From Hericium rajendrae (lineage: Eukaryota; Basidiomycota; Agaricomycetes; Russulales; Hericiaceae), in NCBI GenBank assembly GCA_033439255.1, contig CM065880.1, positions 2,046,001 through 2,110,000 of the forward strand: DNA of 64,000 bases, read 5' to 3'. The position numbers and the translations under genes are program-made. Shown piece after piece: positions 1 through 11,287 of this stretch; position 1 is the first letter of the stretch; each line of letters opens with the position of its first letter. The notes below the pieces were generated by a model. That model was not told the DNA's origin, searched no databases, and saw only the letters and a list, made by a program, of their open reading frames with translations.

Positions 1-1
1 A

Positions 2-1578
2 ATGGAAGGCAGGGATATCCCGCCGAATGCGATTATTGGCGGGGACGACCGTGGACGCCCTTTATATGTCGCTCGTTCGTTTTATGAGGTCAGTCATTGC
101 TTTGATTTTGATACGATGGCCTGATCCACGTGTTTGATACGGTGATACAGGGGAGCATGCGCAAGTCTCACTTTGAATACTTTCTATGGCCTCATCCTCA
201 GATTTTCATTACAAGATCCTGGAAACGCTGGGCGGCACCTCAGATTGGGTGCGTCCATCCCATACAACGGCCGCGAAGTCGACGTAAGTCTACTATTTTT
301 TTCGCCTCCCCTTACATGTGTTTCATGCTGGCATTCCCAGGTTTCCTCCTTCGAGGTGCTGGTGGAAGCTTTTACACCTGCCCGCTGGGTCTACCAAGAG
401 ACATCCTCCCCTCAGTTCCCCCTCCCATCTCAGCTTCAACCTCAACTTCAATCCCTTGATGTTCCCAACTCTACGAGCGTTGACGCGGCGACTGTACAGC
501 AATTCAACAATATGAACCTCTCAGGTGGTCAGCGATCAAATACCAATGCCCCCGTTGGTACTCAACGCCTGAGGTAATCATCTCTCTGCATGTTAGCGTG
601 AATAATTAGCTGAACACGGAAATCGCCAGTCTGATTAAAACGGTCATAATCGTAGACGACTCCATGTCTGTCAGTGTACCCGTCGCGTACATATTCTGAG
701 CTTGCGGACTGATTACGCCTATTCCCGTAGATGGCTGGTCAACCATGGAACGACGCGCGTGAGGCTCTGGCTGGTGTCGCAGAGCTGGCAGGTCAGGTCG
801 ATTCGGAAGGTCTGGATATCTACTTCCTGAACGACTCGCGTTTCCGATTGGACATTCGGGTGAGACTTTGCCTTGAGCCTTTTTATTGGCTGCTAACCAC
901 ATCGTGGATATAGGACCGACAGGCCATGCGCTCCTTATTTGATCTGATCATGCCAGGAGGTGCGTTCTCCTAGTGCCCTCCTTGACTGTTCCGTGACATT
1001 GCTTTTTAGGCATCACGCCGACCGGTAAAAAGCTGAAAGAGGTCCTCGATATCTATATTCCCAAGCTTGAGAACAGACGGCTCGCACAGAAGCCCATCGG
1101 CATCATCGTCATCACGGATGGCGTTCCCAGTACGTCTCGCCCTCCGCGGATGGATTCTGATGGCATGCTGAGTTTCGCTCTAGCCGATGACCCCAAGGAA
1201 GCCATCGTTCAAGCGGCACTACGTCTTGATATGGCGAACATCCCTGCGCGCCAGCTCGGCACCCAATTCGTGCAGATCGGCGATGATCCTGGTGCAACTA
1301 AGGCATTGAATGAGCTGGATGACGGCCTGGCGAGCATGAATGGTCTCCGCGTACGTTCGGCGCGGCAGGATTATATCCTGCGGTTGGCTGAAATTTGTGT
1401 ACAGGACATGGTCGACACGACTACTTTCAGCCCCAACGACCCGCTCTTCAGAACGGAGAGTCTCGTGAAGATACTGCTGGGTGCTGTTGATAATGCACTG
1501 GACAATACGGGAGTTGGCGTCTCGCCGTCCATGCCCAAGGTTGGCGGGCCTGCATGGGGTTCAAATTATGGGTACTAG
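2..1578 (+). CDS. DM9 (DUF3421) plus von Willebrand A domain protein, 5' end at window edge
   Basis: The reading frame opens with an ATG at position 2, but the first residues already belong to a DM9-type repeat (PNAIIGGDDRGRPLYVAR, later GASIPYNGREVD and FEVLVEA), so upstream exons may lie outside the window. Splicing about eight exons gives a Gln/Ser-rich linker and then a von Willebrand A domain. Its metal site is seen as VIIVDDSMSM (a DxSxS MIDAS) and VITDGVP. A later segment (IPARQLGTQFVQIGDD) is typical of fungal vWA proteins. Visible introns start near 90, 164, 284, 578, 668, 861, 959, 1129 and 1350, each about 50-60 nt. Cytosolic, role unknown; vWA domains usually bind protein partners through a metal ion and DM9 repeats bind sugars in animals. 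The domain calls are firm; the function is not. Confidence 0.75.
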
Positions 1579-2838
1579 GATCGTGATCACATGCCGTTAA
1601 GTTCATTTCCCTCGCAACATTAGTTTACTACATTGTACTTCCATGGATTCTACGTCAATATTGCTTACCTGCGGGGTATGCATGATAGGGCACTGATAGG
1701 GCAATCTTCTCACCTGTCAGTGTCAGCTTGTGCCTTCATCCTGTTTTCGGGTTTCGGTGGCCGGTCTTGCAAATTCGTGGGTCCTGGACCACTCTGGCCT
1801 CCGTGACCTCGAAGTCCAATGCCGAGCGAGCTCTGACAGGTCAGACACACGACCATGCGTCGCGTAGAGCACCTGCAGAAGACAGGGTGTCATTACATAT
1901 GTCTTCCACTTGAGTTTTTGATCTACTTAAGTCTCGACCGAAGATCATTCTCCCTTGATGGTGGGAGCAGATCGGCTGTACTACTCAACCGTATTCGCCG
2001 ACAAGTGAAATCTTCTTGAAGCCTGTTACGGCGAACCGGTCTCGCGTCGGATGGAGCATTTGGCTGGGAAAGGATGGTAGCGCATAGGCATTCAGGAATA
2101 TTTTCATAGCACCAAGTAGACGTAGTGCATCGTCATCACTGCGAGATCAAGTTGAACATTCAGCGCGCCGCTGAGTATTCAAGATCTCGTCAGAATAACG
2201 GGCCGACATCAGAGCATCCAGGGCGGCGCGTTCCGTGGCGAGTCGCTGCGAGCGACTGCTGGGATGGTCCAGTTGACATGTCACTTCTGCATTCATTTCA
2301 AAGTCTAGACCACCGAAACCCGAGGAGATCTGTCTAAGCGTGAGGGTAGACGGCATTCTGTGAGCTACTGGCTCAGTAGGCGGCGTTCCTGGTGAGTAAC
2401 CATGGATAATGTTTCCAACGCGAAGAGGACATATCAGCAAGCATTTTGACAGATGGACTTCGTCAGGAGTGCGAAGTAGACCGGCTGATATGAGATCACC
2501 ACGCGGGAGTAGAGGATATTGGGAGGAGTAAGAGCGGCAGGCAACCCACGCTTCGATGCGGGCGCCTTTTTTATGTTTCGAACGCAGGGAGGCACAACCT
2601 TTGCGCCTTCCGACTCGGACTCTAGCTTCTCACCCGGCCTCCAGTAAGGCGACAGTCCAGAGTTATATTAATGTCCGCATACAGAAGCTAGATATACCGC
2701 CCTTGAGGTATCTGTGTCCTTCTCCCCGTCTTGTGCTCGATCTCGTCCGTCGCAGCTTCCACAAGACCACCTCGACTGATCGCGTCCTAACTGGCTTAGG
2801 TCCTCGCTTTACGAGCTCGTTCATCCGAGCCCTCCGCC
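1579..2838. other. Intergenic, no gene recognised
   Basis: This holds the 3' flank of the DM9-vWA gene and the promoter of the permease. Short open frames occur on both strands, but none shows a family motif or a consistent splice pattern. Confidence 0.5.
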
Positions 2839-5800
2839 ATGTCGAACAGCAGCGCCGCCGATCACAAGTCCGAGAAGGGAGACAGAGACATTGAAGATCA
2901 GAGCTCTCGCTTCAGCCCCAGCACAGATCCATCGCTCCACGGTGCCGGCTCGTACAATGCTGAGCTCGACAACGTGCAACGAAAACTCAGCGCGAGGCAT
3001 GTCCAGATGTGCGTAATCGATGTTCGATATAACACCTGCATCTGTTGATTGTATCTTCTGGCCGACCCCTTCCAGGTTTGCTGTACGTGTTTTGAGTCTA
3101 CCTACTCGGATGTCAATTTCTGAGAACGCATCGACGCGTAGATCGCTAGCGTCATCGGGACGGGCCTTTTCCTTGGATTGGGTGAGATTCTTGCGTTGAC
3201 AGGTCCTTTGGGAGCTCTTTTGGTCTTCCTGCATGTCGGAAGCGTTGCCTACACGTGCGTTCAAACGTTCATCCAAGGCTGCATTCTTTCGTACTGACGC
3301 GTCCCAGATCCTTGGCGTCTATATCTGAGATGGCTGCATTTGCTCCCGTGTCGGGGACATTCTCCCACTATGGTAAGCGAATGCGGTGATCGGGCACATT
3401 CAGTTTCTGACCCCTATCCATTCCAGCCGGCCGTTGGGTAGATCCTGCACTTGGATTTGCTGTAAGTTTCCAAATGCATCCATAAGACTTGGTGGCATTG
3501 ACGGATCGGTGGACTATCAGGTTGGATGGGTGAGTCGATGTTCTATATATCCTTTTTCAAGAACGTTGTCCTAAGAAGTTGCTCAGAACTATTTCTATGT
3601 GAGTTATTTTTGCTATGAGGTGTGCTGCAGGACTTAAATTCTTTATACTAGACCACGGGAATCGCCCTTCCGGCAGAAATCACTGCTGGTGCTCTTCTTA
3701 TAGGATTCTGGGATCCGAATGTGGGTCCTGTCTGTTGATTTGTGCGCATATATTCTCACACACGCGGCAGCCTAATCATCCAGCAATTTACATTGCGGTC
3801 CTTATCGTATGTGCCTTTTGCGTCAACCTCTTTGGTGCTAGGTGGGCATGCTTTCCAGTCATAGATCCTCGCAATGCTAACACAGGCATTCAATGTAGAG
3901 CATTCGGAAACAGTATGCCTTCTCTCGTTTATGCTGTGCTGTTATATTGAATTGTTTCTGCAACAGCCGAAATTGTATTTTCAACACTGAAGCGTGAGTG
4001 CATACTGCCCTTGCACAGCGCTGTACTCTTCTGACCATATTTCTCCGACAGTCATGCTAGTCGCTGGCCTCGTAAGAATGAAAAGCTGTTATGTTTTTGG
4101 ACGAGCGTTCATTATTTTCAGGTTATTGGCGGTCTTGTCCTTAGTCTTGGAGGAGGTCCTGATCACGAACGGTGAGGTGTCTATTTTGAAGCTATTATAC
4201 TTCATTCTAATACGCAGCTTTCCAGCCATGGCTTCCAGGTGTGTTATCTCTCATAAGTAGCGCGCCAGCTATTTAGCATTGTTATTCCGTTGTAGTTCTG
4301 GAACAATCCTGGTGCCATGGTCTCAAGTGAGTTTGACGCATGATGCAGTCCAGAGATGAATATTCACTTTCGTACTAGCATTGGAACCTGGTGCTCGGGG
4401 TCGTTGGGTGGGCCTCCTCGTCGCACTTACTCCTGCTGCTTTTGCAATGGTTGGCATGGAATTGATAACCGTGTGCGTCTGGCCCTCCCGCTTCAACACC
4501 TTGCCGTTTATGAGTTTCCCAATAGTGCAGCAGCAGAGACGCGCAATCCCAGGAAGAATATGATCACCGCGATGCGGACCGTCTTCTACCGCATTTTCTT
4601 CTGCTATGTGGGATTTATCGGGCACATGCCTTGACGCAATCCGCTGATCTTCATGTGTCCAGATTCTCACAGCGCTCATAGTCGGCATGGTCGTGCCTTC
4701 GAATGACCCGTCGCTCCTCACGTGCGTGCAATTTCCGTCTCGGATTCGGCCTTCATTGCTTGGCCCGAGCTGAGCCTCACGCTGTCACACGTAGGTCGAC
4801 ATCAACAGCGGCCCAGTCGCCCTTCGTCATCGCCTTTGAACGTGCCGGTGTCAAAGGTTAGTCCTCCACGTGCATGCAATGCGCCCTTGGGCCTGACAGC
4901 GTTACTTCGATTCCAGTGCTTCCTCACATCATCAATGCGGTGGTGCTTACGAGCGCGTTCTCCGCGGCGAACGGCATGCTCTACTCGTCGTCGCGTCTGC
5001 TGTTCGCCTTGGCCGTCCACGGACAGGCGCCGAAGATCTTCACGCGGGTGAACAAAGATGGTGTCCCGATGATTGCGATTTTGACCGCTGTGAGCAGCAA
5101 TGCACTGATGGATGCGGGTTGTTCTGACTGTCGTATTTAGGGCTTGTTCGCCTTCCTGGCCTTCCTCAATGTTCAGGCTACAGGAGGGAAAGTGTTCAAG
5201 TACGTGTTTTTCCGTCTCACCCTCAGTCCCAGGCTAAAGTCTTTCTGCAGCTGGTTCTTGAGCTTGTGTACGTGCCTTTGATTGCTTCGCAAGAAAGTCA
5301 CTGATTGATAGTCGCAATTAGGCACCGTCGGTGGTCTTCTGAAGTACGTGCGAACTTGATGCCTATCACCATGACCTTTCTCATGCCATTCGCAGCTGGT
5401 TGATGATCGGCGTTTCCTACCTGCGATACTGTATATTTTCTCTGTCCTCTCCATGTGTCGTCGCTGATCTACATTTGTCTTCGCAGACTACGGTCTCAAG
5501 GCTCAAGGCATCGATCGCGATGGGATCTACGGCGTATACCGTTCTCGTTTGCAGCCATATGGGGCGATGTGGGTAATATTCTGGTGCGTGACCTTGCGTA
5601 TCACGACACTCCTGCGGCTGACGCATCGTGTCGTGCAGGTCGACGTTCTACATCCTCGTCAGCGGTATCTCGGTGTTCTGGGACTTCAATGGCTCTGATT
5701 TCGTTGCCGCATGCAAGTCAACACCCTACTCCGTCGTTACAAAGCTCTTGCTGACATACATTCCGCCCGCTTTCAGATATCAATATACCTATTTTCGCGC

Positions 5801-6081
5801 TGCTCTATGTTGGGTGGAAGATATACAAGCGGACCAAAATTGTGTGTCTTCAGCTGCTCATCGTCGTCATAGCCAATCAATTGATCACGTCTCGTCCTGC
5901 TAGCCGGCTCTGAAGGACTTGGACTTTAAGACGGTACGTTGCTCTATCTCACATCATGCTGACAGTCATCTCACCGCGTATCGTCTCCGTTCAGGATATC
6001 CCCTCCGTTGAAGAAACCGAAGAGGCTGGCTTCGTCGAGCAGGCCAAGGGCAGGCTCGCCAAAGTCAAAGAATACCTCTAG
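2839..6081 (+). CDS. Amino-acid permease (APC superfamily, GABA/choline permease type)
   Basis: A plasma-membrane or organellar amino-acid transporter of about 12 membrane helices. The hydrophilic N-terminus (MSNSSAADHKSEKGD) leads to the family's first helix motif, spliced as HVQM-FA-IASVIGTGLFLGLG. Later blocks are SEMAAFAPVSGTFSHYAGRW, VGWNYFY, LPAEITAGALLIGFW, MELITVAAAETRNPRKN, NAVVLTSAFSAANGMLYSSS and a soluble tail ending AKGRLAKVKEYL. Length, about 530 residues, fits the family. The gene is unusually fragmented, with at least fifteen introns and exons of only 7 nt (3076-3082, GTTTGCT), 9 nt (3521-3529) and 12 nt (3587-3598). The phases of these exons fit, and they restore conserved family sequence, so I take them as real. 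The substrate cannot be read from sequence; GABA, choline or a neutral amino acid are the usual ones. Confidence 0.88.
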
Positions 6082-6898
6082 AACGAATACCACATTCTAT
6101 TCACGCGTCGTCCACGTCGCTACGGTCTATTTTGTTGTTGTGCCGTCATATCATGTCAGGCCATGTCATACCCGGAGGCGAACTCTACCCCTCCGTACCC
6201 GTATTTACGTCTTTACCCTGTGGTTTGTGCATTGATATCCCATGTAGATAGTGTATACCAGTTCATAATTTTGGGTTGTTTGCTGTTCATTAAGCCGTTT
6301 CTGGATTATGACAACAGGTTGGCATCTGAGAATCGTGTATTGCAGTATGGCGATGACCGTGATGAGATTCCGGCGACAAGACAGGACCTGACAGGACATG
6401 GGCGGGCATGAAAACTTCGAGGACCGCGTCCGAAGGGCTCAGCCACAGACGCGTTTCTTTCGTAATCAAGCGCCTTGCCACGCCTGCTGCCCCCGCTGCC
6501 TTTGATCAGTACTTCAGTTCTGCTGTTGGTTGCAGACACCACTACTTTGAACTTTATTGAAGGACATGACCATCTCCGACGAGTCTCTCTCACCTTTGTT
6601 TGGCCCAGCCTCTAGATATGTAATTGATTATACGGCAACAACAAACCAATGGCTTCGGTCAAAGCTAGTAGTGGGCCCATGCCAAGGTCTAAAACTCACC
6701 GGCATCGGGTCGTGCTTTGTCTTGACTTCGTGGCGGTATGGCTTACCTGTGGCTTGAGCTGAGACTTGCTTTTGCCATTCAGGACAGTACCGAGCTTTGA
6801 CAAGGCCTGCAGGACTATGTCAGACCGTATAAAGTGCCATCGGCTGCTTGACTTGACTTTACTCACCATCACTGGCAGCACCTGCCTTTCGCGTGACA
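6082..6898. other. Intergenic, no gene recognised
   Basis: This is the 3' flank of the permease and the upstream region of the repeat-kinase gene. No conserved motif was seen in any frame. Confidence 0.45.
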
Positions 6899-9341
6899 AT
6901 GTTACAACAGGTTTCAACCATTCTCGCTTCAAGAGGCGCGTTCAATGCAAAACTAGCAGGCGAGCAGCCTCCCTTGCTAGCCGCGGACCCACCGTCGCCG
7001 CACGGTCCTTTCGCACCTGCCTTCCTCCCTCATGTTTCTTTCTCCACCACTCTGTGCCAGACGGTACTATTGTCGGATGACCCCGAGTGCTCTCTGCTCG
7101 ATCTGTCAGCTACATTGCGTTTTTCTGGCTACTGCATCGAGCTTCTAAAATGGTCTGCCGCTGGCTTGATTTCTGTGATCTTGCTTGATAGCTCTGTTTC
7201 TCCTGATCCTTCACCTCTTCCGAGCCCTTTTCTCTCCCTCTTGTCGGCGCTATCTCATGAACCGCCTACATTTACCTCGAATTCTGCCTTGCCTGTCTCC
7301 AAACCAGCTTCGCCCGCCTCCGATCCACCCTCGCCCGCCTCCGGTTCAGCCTTGCCAGCCTACGATTCAACATTGCCTTCCTCGAATTCAGCTTTGGTTG
7401 CCTCGCATTCAGCTTTGCTCGCCACGAATTTAATGTTGACTGCGACCAATGCAGCCTTGCTTGCCTCGAATTCAGCGTTGCATGCCTCAAATTTAGCCTT
7501 GCGTGCTTGTGGTCCCGATGTCGGCGTTCAGACTGCGGTTCGTGGCTATTAGTATGATACTATGCCTCGCTTACATGTCGCGGTTGTTGCAGATACCTGT
7601 CGTCTCGCGCGCTCCATCTGCCAGCGTCCGGGCACCGACGCCACATTATACAGGTCAACCAACAGTGCAAACACGGAGTTCCCGAGTCAGAGATTTGAAC
7701 GAAGATTTGAATCAGAACGCTGCTGTGGAGGCTTGGCAAGCTGATGTTCCCAGAATGGAGTCGCCTCCCGTCTCTTATGAACCGGAGCCCATTGTATTGC
7801 ACGATGGACGGGTGACATACGTCAAGACAGGCTTCCTCGGCGAGGGTGGCTTTGGCGAAGTCCTCCTGGCGAGAGCTGTCCCTAACCTCGAGAACCAGGA
7901 CCTATCTTTCCCGACTGACGTTGCCATCAAGAGGTTTCCGAAGAGGCGATTGCATCATGTGAAGTATACCTATGAGGCTGCCTGTCTTGAAATGGACCTG
8001 ATGAAGCAGGCGATGGAAAAGCAACTGCGTTTTGTTGTCCACCTGCTCAGCACATTCCAGGACGATGAGAACGTCTATCTAGTCATGGTACATTCGCAAC
8101 ACTGTTTTTCTGTTGACAGCTTATGGTGACGCGCAGTTTACAGCCCGCGTACGGAACGGATCTACTTCAGCACTTGCGCTGCGGGAAGCACAGAATGCCT
8201 GTCAATGAAATCAGACTCTATGCGGCTCAGATGGTATGTTCACTGATCTTAGCGTGCCCCTTAGCGTGCCCCACATGCTTAATCAATTTCAACTGCTCAG
8301 ATCCTAGCCCTGGAGGAAATCCACAGTCTAGGTGTTGTCCATCGCGATATTAAGCCAGAAAACGTCTTCTTTGATCGACACGGCTACCTTGTATTCGGCG
8401 ATTTCAGCATCGCTGGTTATCCAGATGGCGAAACGTTCGAGCAGGGCAAGCTGTATGATTTCTCCGGGACACCTTGCCGCTATGCACCTGAACAACTCGG
8501 TCCGGATCGCGAAGAGAAGGGCTATAACTATAAGATCGACATATTCAACGTGGGATCTATGATTCTGGAGATGTTTATTGGAAAAGGAGATGTAAGAGCC
8601 TGTCCTCGTCATATAAATCCATACTTATTGCTTGCCTTCATAACCCAGTCTTATTTCCAAGAATCCAAGCGCGATGAGGGAGAAAAGGAGATCTTGAACA
8701 AGGATATCTGGCCGGATTGCCAGATTTTTGTCGAAAATAAGGCGGCAAGAGACCTTATTACCGGCGTATGTATTCGTTATCTCTTCCGAACTTGTATTGA
8801 TCTGTCTATTTCTTTGCAGATGCTCGAGCGTGACCCAGAAAAGCGATTGACGATCCCAGAAATCAAGGCACACCGCTTCTTCCGGAAGATGTAAGTCGTC
8901 AGCTCTATAAACATCTTCACACTTACCCTGATACGCTTTATGTTAGTAATTGGGACATCCTTGCACGGCGCGGTTATAAAAGTAAGTGGCCGTCTTCTCT
9001 TTGTTGACGTCCGGCTTACCCTTCCGCGATCATCAGCGCTATATCGTCCAAGTCGTCCTCGACCGAATAACGGGGCCCCAATGCCTTCTCTCACCACAAT
9101 TGCACGTGAGAATGTCTCAGTTGACGAGGACCGCTTCCATTGGGACTGCCCTGCGCAGTTGCTTCTAGAAGAGGAAGTTTTGGCCGGAAGATGGGTGGAC
9201 GAGGAACCCGCTCTCCGTGCCATACCAACGCCTATGCCGATGCTGGTGCCGACGCAGCCCGTTGACTATGCCGCACACGGGCTGCCACAATTTGACCAGC
9301 ATGTCAACTATTTTCTTGCACGGACAGAATCTGCGGCGTGA
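6899..9341 (+). CDS. Protein kinase with probable N-terminal heptapeptide-repeat region
   Basis: The kinase part is clear: P-loop GEGGFGEV, VAIK lysine, HRDIKPEN catalytic loop, RYAPEQL activation-segment end and a C-lobe motif ending MLERDPEKRLTIPEIKAHRFF. The metal-binding DFG is DFS (GDFSIAG). A tail of about 110 residues follows the kinase domain. Introns fit at 8088-8143 (56 nt, joining YLVM to PAYGTDLLQHL), about 8234-8301, 8591-8648, 8767-8820, about 8891-8949 and about 8981-9036. For the start I prefer ATG 6899. A phase-0, 55-nt intron at 7538-7592 with a CTTAC branch site joins the upstream repeat-bearing frame to the kinase frame (VGVQTA then IPVVSR). The alternative is ATG 7518, without the repeats. 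Such kinases are common and variable in Agaricomycetes. The substrate is unknown. Confidence 0.72.
7276..7506 (+). repeat. Tandem 21-bp repeat, 11 units, coding a heptapeptide
   Basis: Eleven consecutive 21-nt units related to CTCGAATTCAGCTTTGCTTGC fill this stretch with no length variation. Read on the plus strand they give degenerate heptads of the type SNSALxA; the first units are richer in Pro (KPASPAS, DPPSPAS). At least two further frames, one on each strand, also stay open because the unit is a multiple of three and poor in stop triplets. Divergence between units suggests an old array rather than a recent expansion. It lies in the probable first exon of the kinase gene. Confidence 0.9.
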
Positions 9342-9350
9342 TTGTCATAT

Positions 9351-9377
9351 CTTTTTCTTTTTCTCTCTCTCTCTCTC
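9351..9377 (+). repeat. Pyrimidine/TC simple repeat
   Basis: A run of T and C ending in a (CT)n tract, just after the kinase stop codon, in its presumed 3' untranslated region. Confidence 0.8.
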
Positions 9378-9545
9378 AATCTTGGCAAGACATAACTTAT
9401 CAATGTATATAATCACGCATTGTATCATTATCAATTTATGAATTTCCTACGCTCATATATTATCTATGTCCCTAAGAGAGCCTGATCAAGCATGAACCAG
9501 ATGTTGCGCGCTGACGTGGAAAGCGTGTGATGAAGCACCACCAAT

Positions 9546-11287
9546 CTAAAAGAACACTGTCTCTCCCAATGCAGGCACTAAGAACTCGTCGTCCTCGACC
9601 CCGGCCTTCGCACATTCCTTACGAAGTAAATCTGGGGGCTCAAGGACCGGCTCGCTCGTTAAAACCCATGTCCTTCAAACATCACATGAGATACATAGAT
9701 TGATGAAGTACGAAAGAGATGCTGCGTACCCCCAATGCATAGCTAGTGCCTTCTTTGCCTTCACGTCCTTCATCATACGCACTGCGTCACCGGGATCCGC
9801 GTGTAAATTCGACCACATGGGGCGTGGGCCGTAAGCCCTGCGATTGCAAGTCCGTCACCTCGGCTGTATCCGTCAACTAAGCAAGATAGCAGGCACTTAC
9901 CCAATGGGAAGAAGTGCGACGTCTATCCCGCCGAACCGCTCGCCCACCTCAGCAAAGGCAGGGCAGACGGGCACCTTGTCCTCATCTTCACCGTCATGGA
10001 CGGTGCGATAGCCGGTATCGCCCGCGAAGTACAGCTTCTTGCCGACCGTCTCCCACAGACCCGACGTCGGCGTGAAAGAACTATGCGACGGCGTCGGAGG
10101 GCGCCCGGCCGGCGCCTGGGGTGGGAGCAGCTCCTCGATGACCCAGGCCGCCCACAGCGAAGCCCAGCGGTCAAATGCACTGCGGCTGGAGACATGCTGC
10201 GAAGGCGTGCAAGTCAAGCGCATTTGCGTCTGGACCTTGTCCGCGCCCTGTTCGGCGGCGGGAAGGGCTACGCGGACGACGCGCTCGTCCCACCAATCGA
10301 GCTCGTGCACACGGGCTCGTGGGAGGCTAAGGCACTTGGAGATGTGCTCGGCGTTGTTCAAGGCGACGAAGACGTGTGGAACAGATGCGCGGCTTTCTAT
10401 GATAGCGCGCAAAGTGGGGACGTCCGTACTGCGCTGAATTGGTAAGACACGCCTTCTCGCAGGACAATGAATGTACTTTACTCACTGATCGTAGTGGTTG
10501 TGCTATTAGATTCCAATCAGTCGCTGGCGGACCATTAAATGAACTTCACTTACGGATAGAACGATCACATCGATAGGAGGGAGCTCTTCCATGGAACATG
10601 GAGTGTCTGCGATAATTATGAATGAGGCTGGGTTGCTTGTATTGGAATGACTGCGAACACACCAGTGAAGCGCTTGAACTGCTTCATTGCCACGGGTGAA
10701 CAGTGTTCAGACAGAACAGGGTCAAAAATGATACGAGTGCCTCTTGAGGCACCCGGCGGCTTTGGGAATTCGACCAGATAGCAGGCATGACTGCAAATGA
10801 AGTAGTTCAGAAAACATTCTGCGCCGAAGAATCATAGCGGACCCTAGCCATGTAGCCTTCGCCTTCTGCTCATTCTGAGGTCCAACGCCCCATCTAGGAC
10901 TTTGGAAGGGAATGAGAGACTTAATGTCGTCGGGAATGAGTTGATTTGTGAACAGGTTCCGGGTTGCGAACTGGCGAAGAGGTCAGATTTATAGAAACTG
11001 GGACATTTGGAGGGGAACTGATAACTGACTCCGGTCCATTGACTCAATGATTGAGACCTTGGACCAAACCGCAACGTGTTAGCAGAAGCTGATACGCCAG
11101 ATTACGGACCAGCGTACCGGAACGAAGGCCAAGGGTTGCAGAACTTGGTCTGGGTGCTGTTTAGGTGGTGAGGCGGTCGCACGCCATTCACATAGCCAGA
11201 GGGAAATCTGCGTGGAGGTTCTACGACATCAACTTCGGACACCGTGGGTAAAAAGGCCTCCGTCGAAGTTGAAGTCTTGCATTTCAT
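9546..11287 (-). CDS. NAPE-PLD-like metallo-beta-lactamase-fold phospholipase
   Basis: Resembles N-acyl-phosphatidylethanolamine phospholipase D, a zinc hydrolase that releases N-acylethanolamines from membrane lipid. Motifs in order: KFCNPWPSFRSQSLSQWTG, PFQSPRWGVGPQ, ATWLGHACYLVEFP, RIIFDPVLSEHCSP, PPIDVIVLSHNHYDHTDVPT (the HxHxDH metal motif), FAGDTGY, ERFGGIDVALLPIGAY, MWSNLHADPGDAV, ALAMHWGTW and a C-terminus ending FLVPALGETVFF. This covers the whole enzyme, about 420 residues. The ATG at 11287 gives a short, polar N-terminus with no signal peptide. About eight exons splice in phase. The exon coding HNHYDH is only 17 nt (10486-10502). The gene is divergent from SEN54, 715 bp away. Bacterial-type lipid hydrolases of the same fold are an alternative substrate class. 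Confidence 0.87.

Noticed and set aside
8088-8119. A 32-nt intron in the kinase gene
   Set aside because: It keeps the frame but is implausibly short. The acceptor at 8143 gives a 56-nt intron in the same phase and a better kinase sequence.
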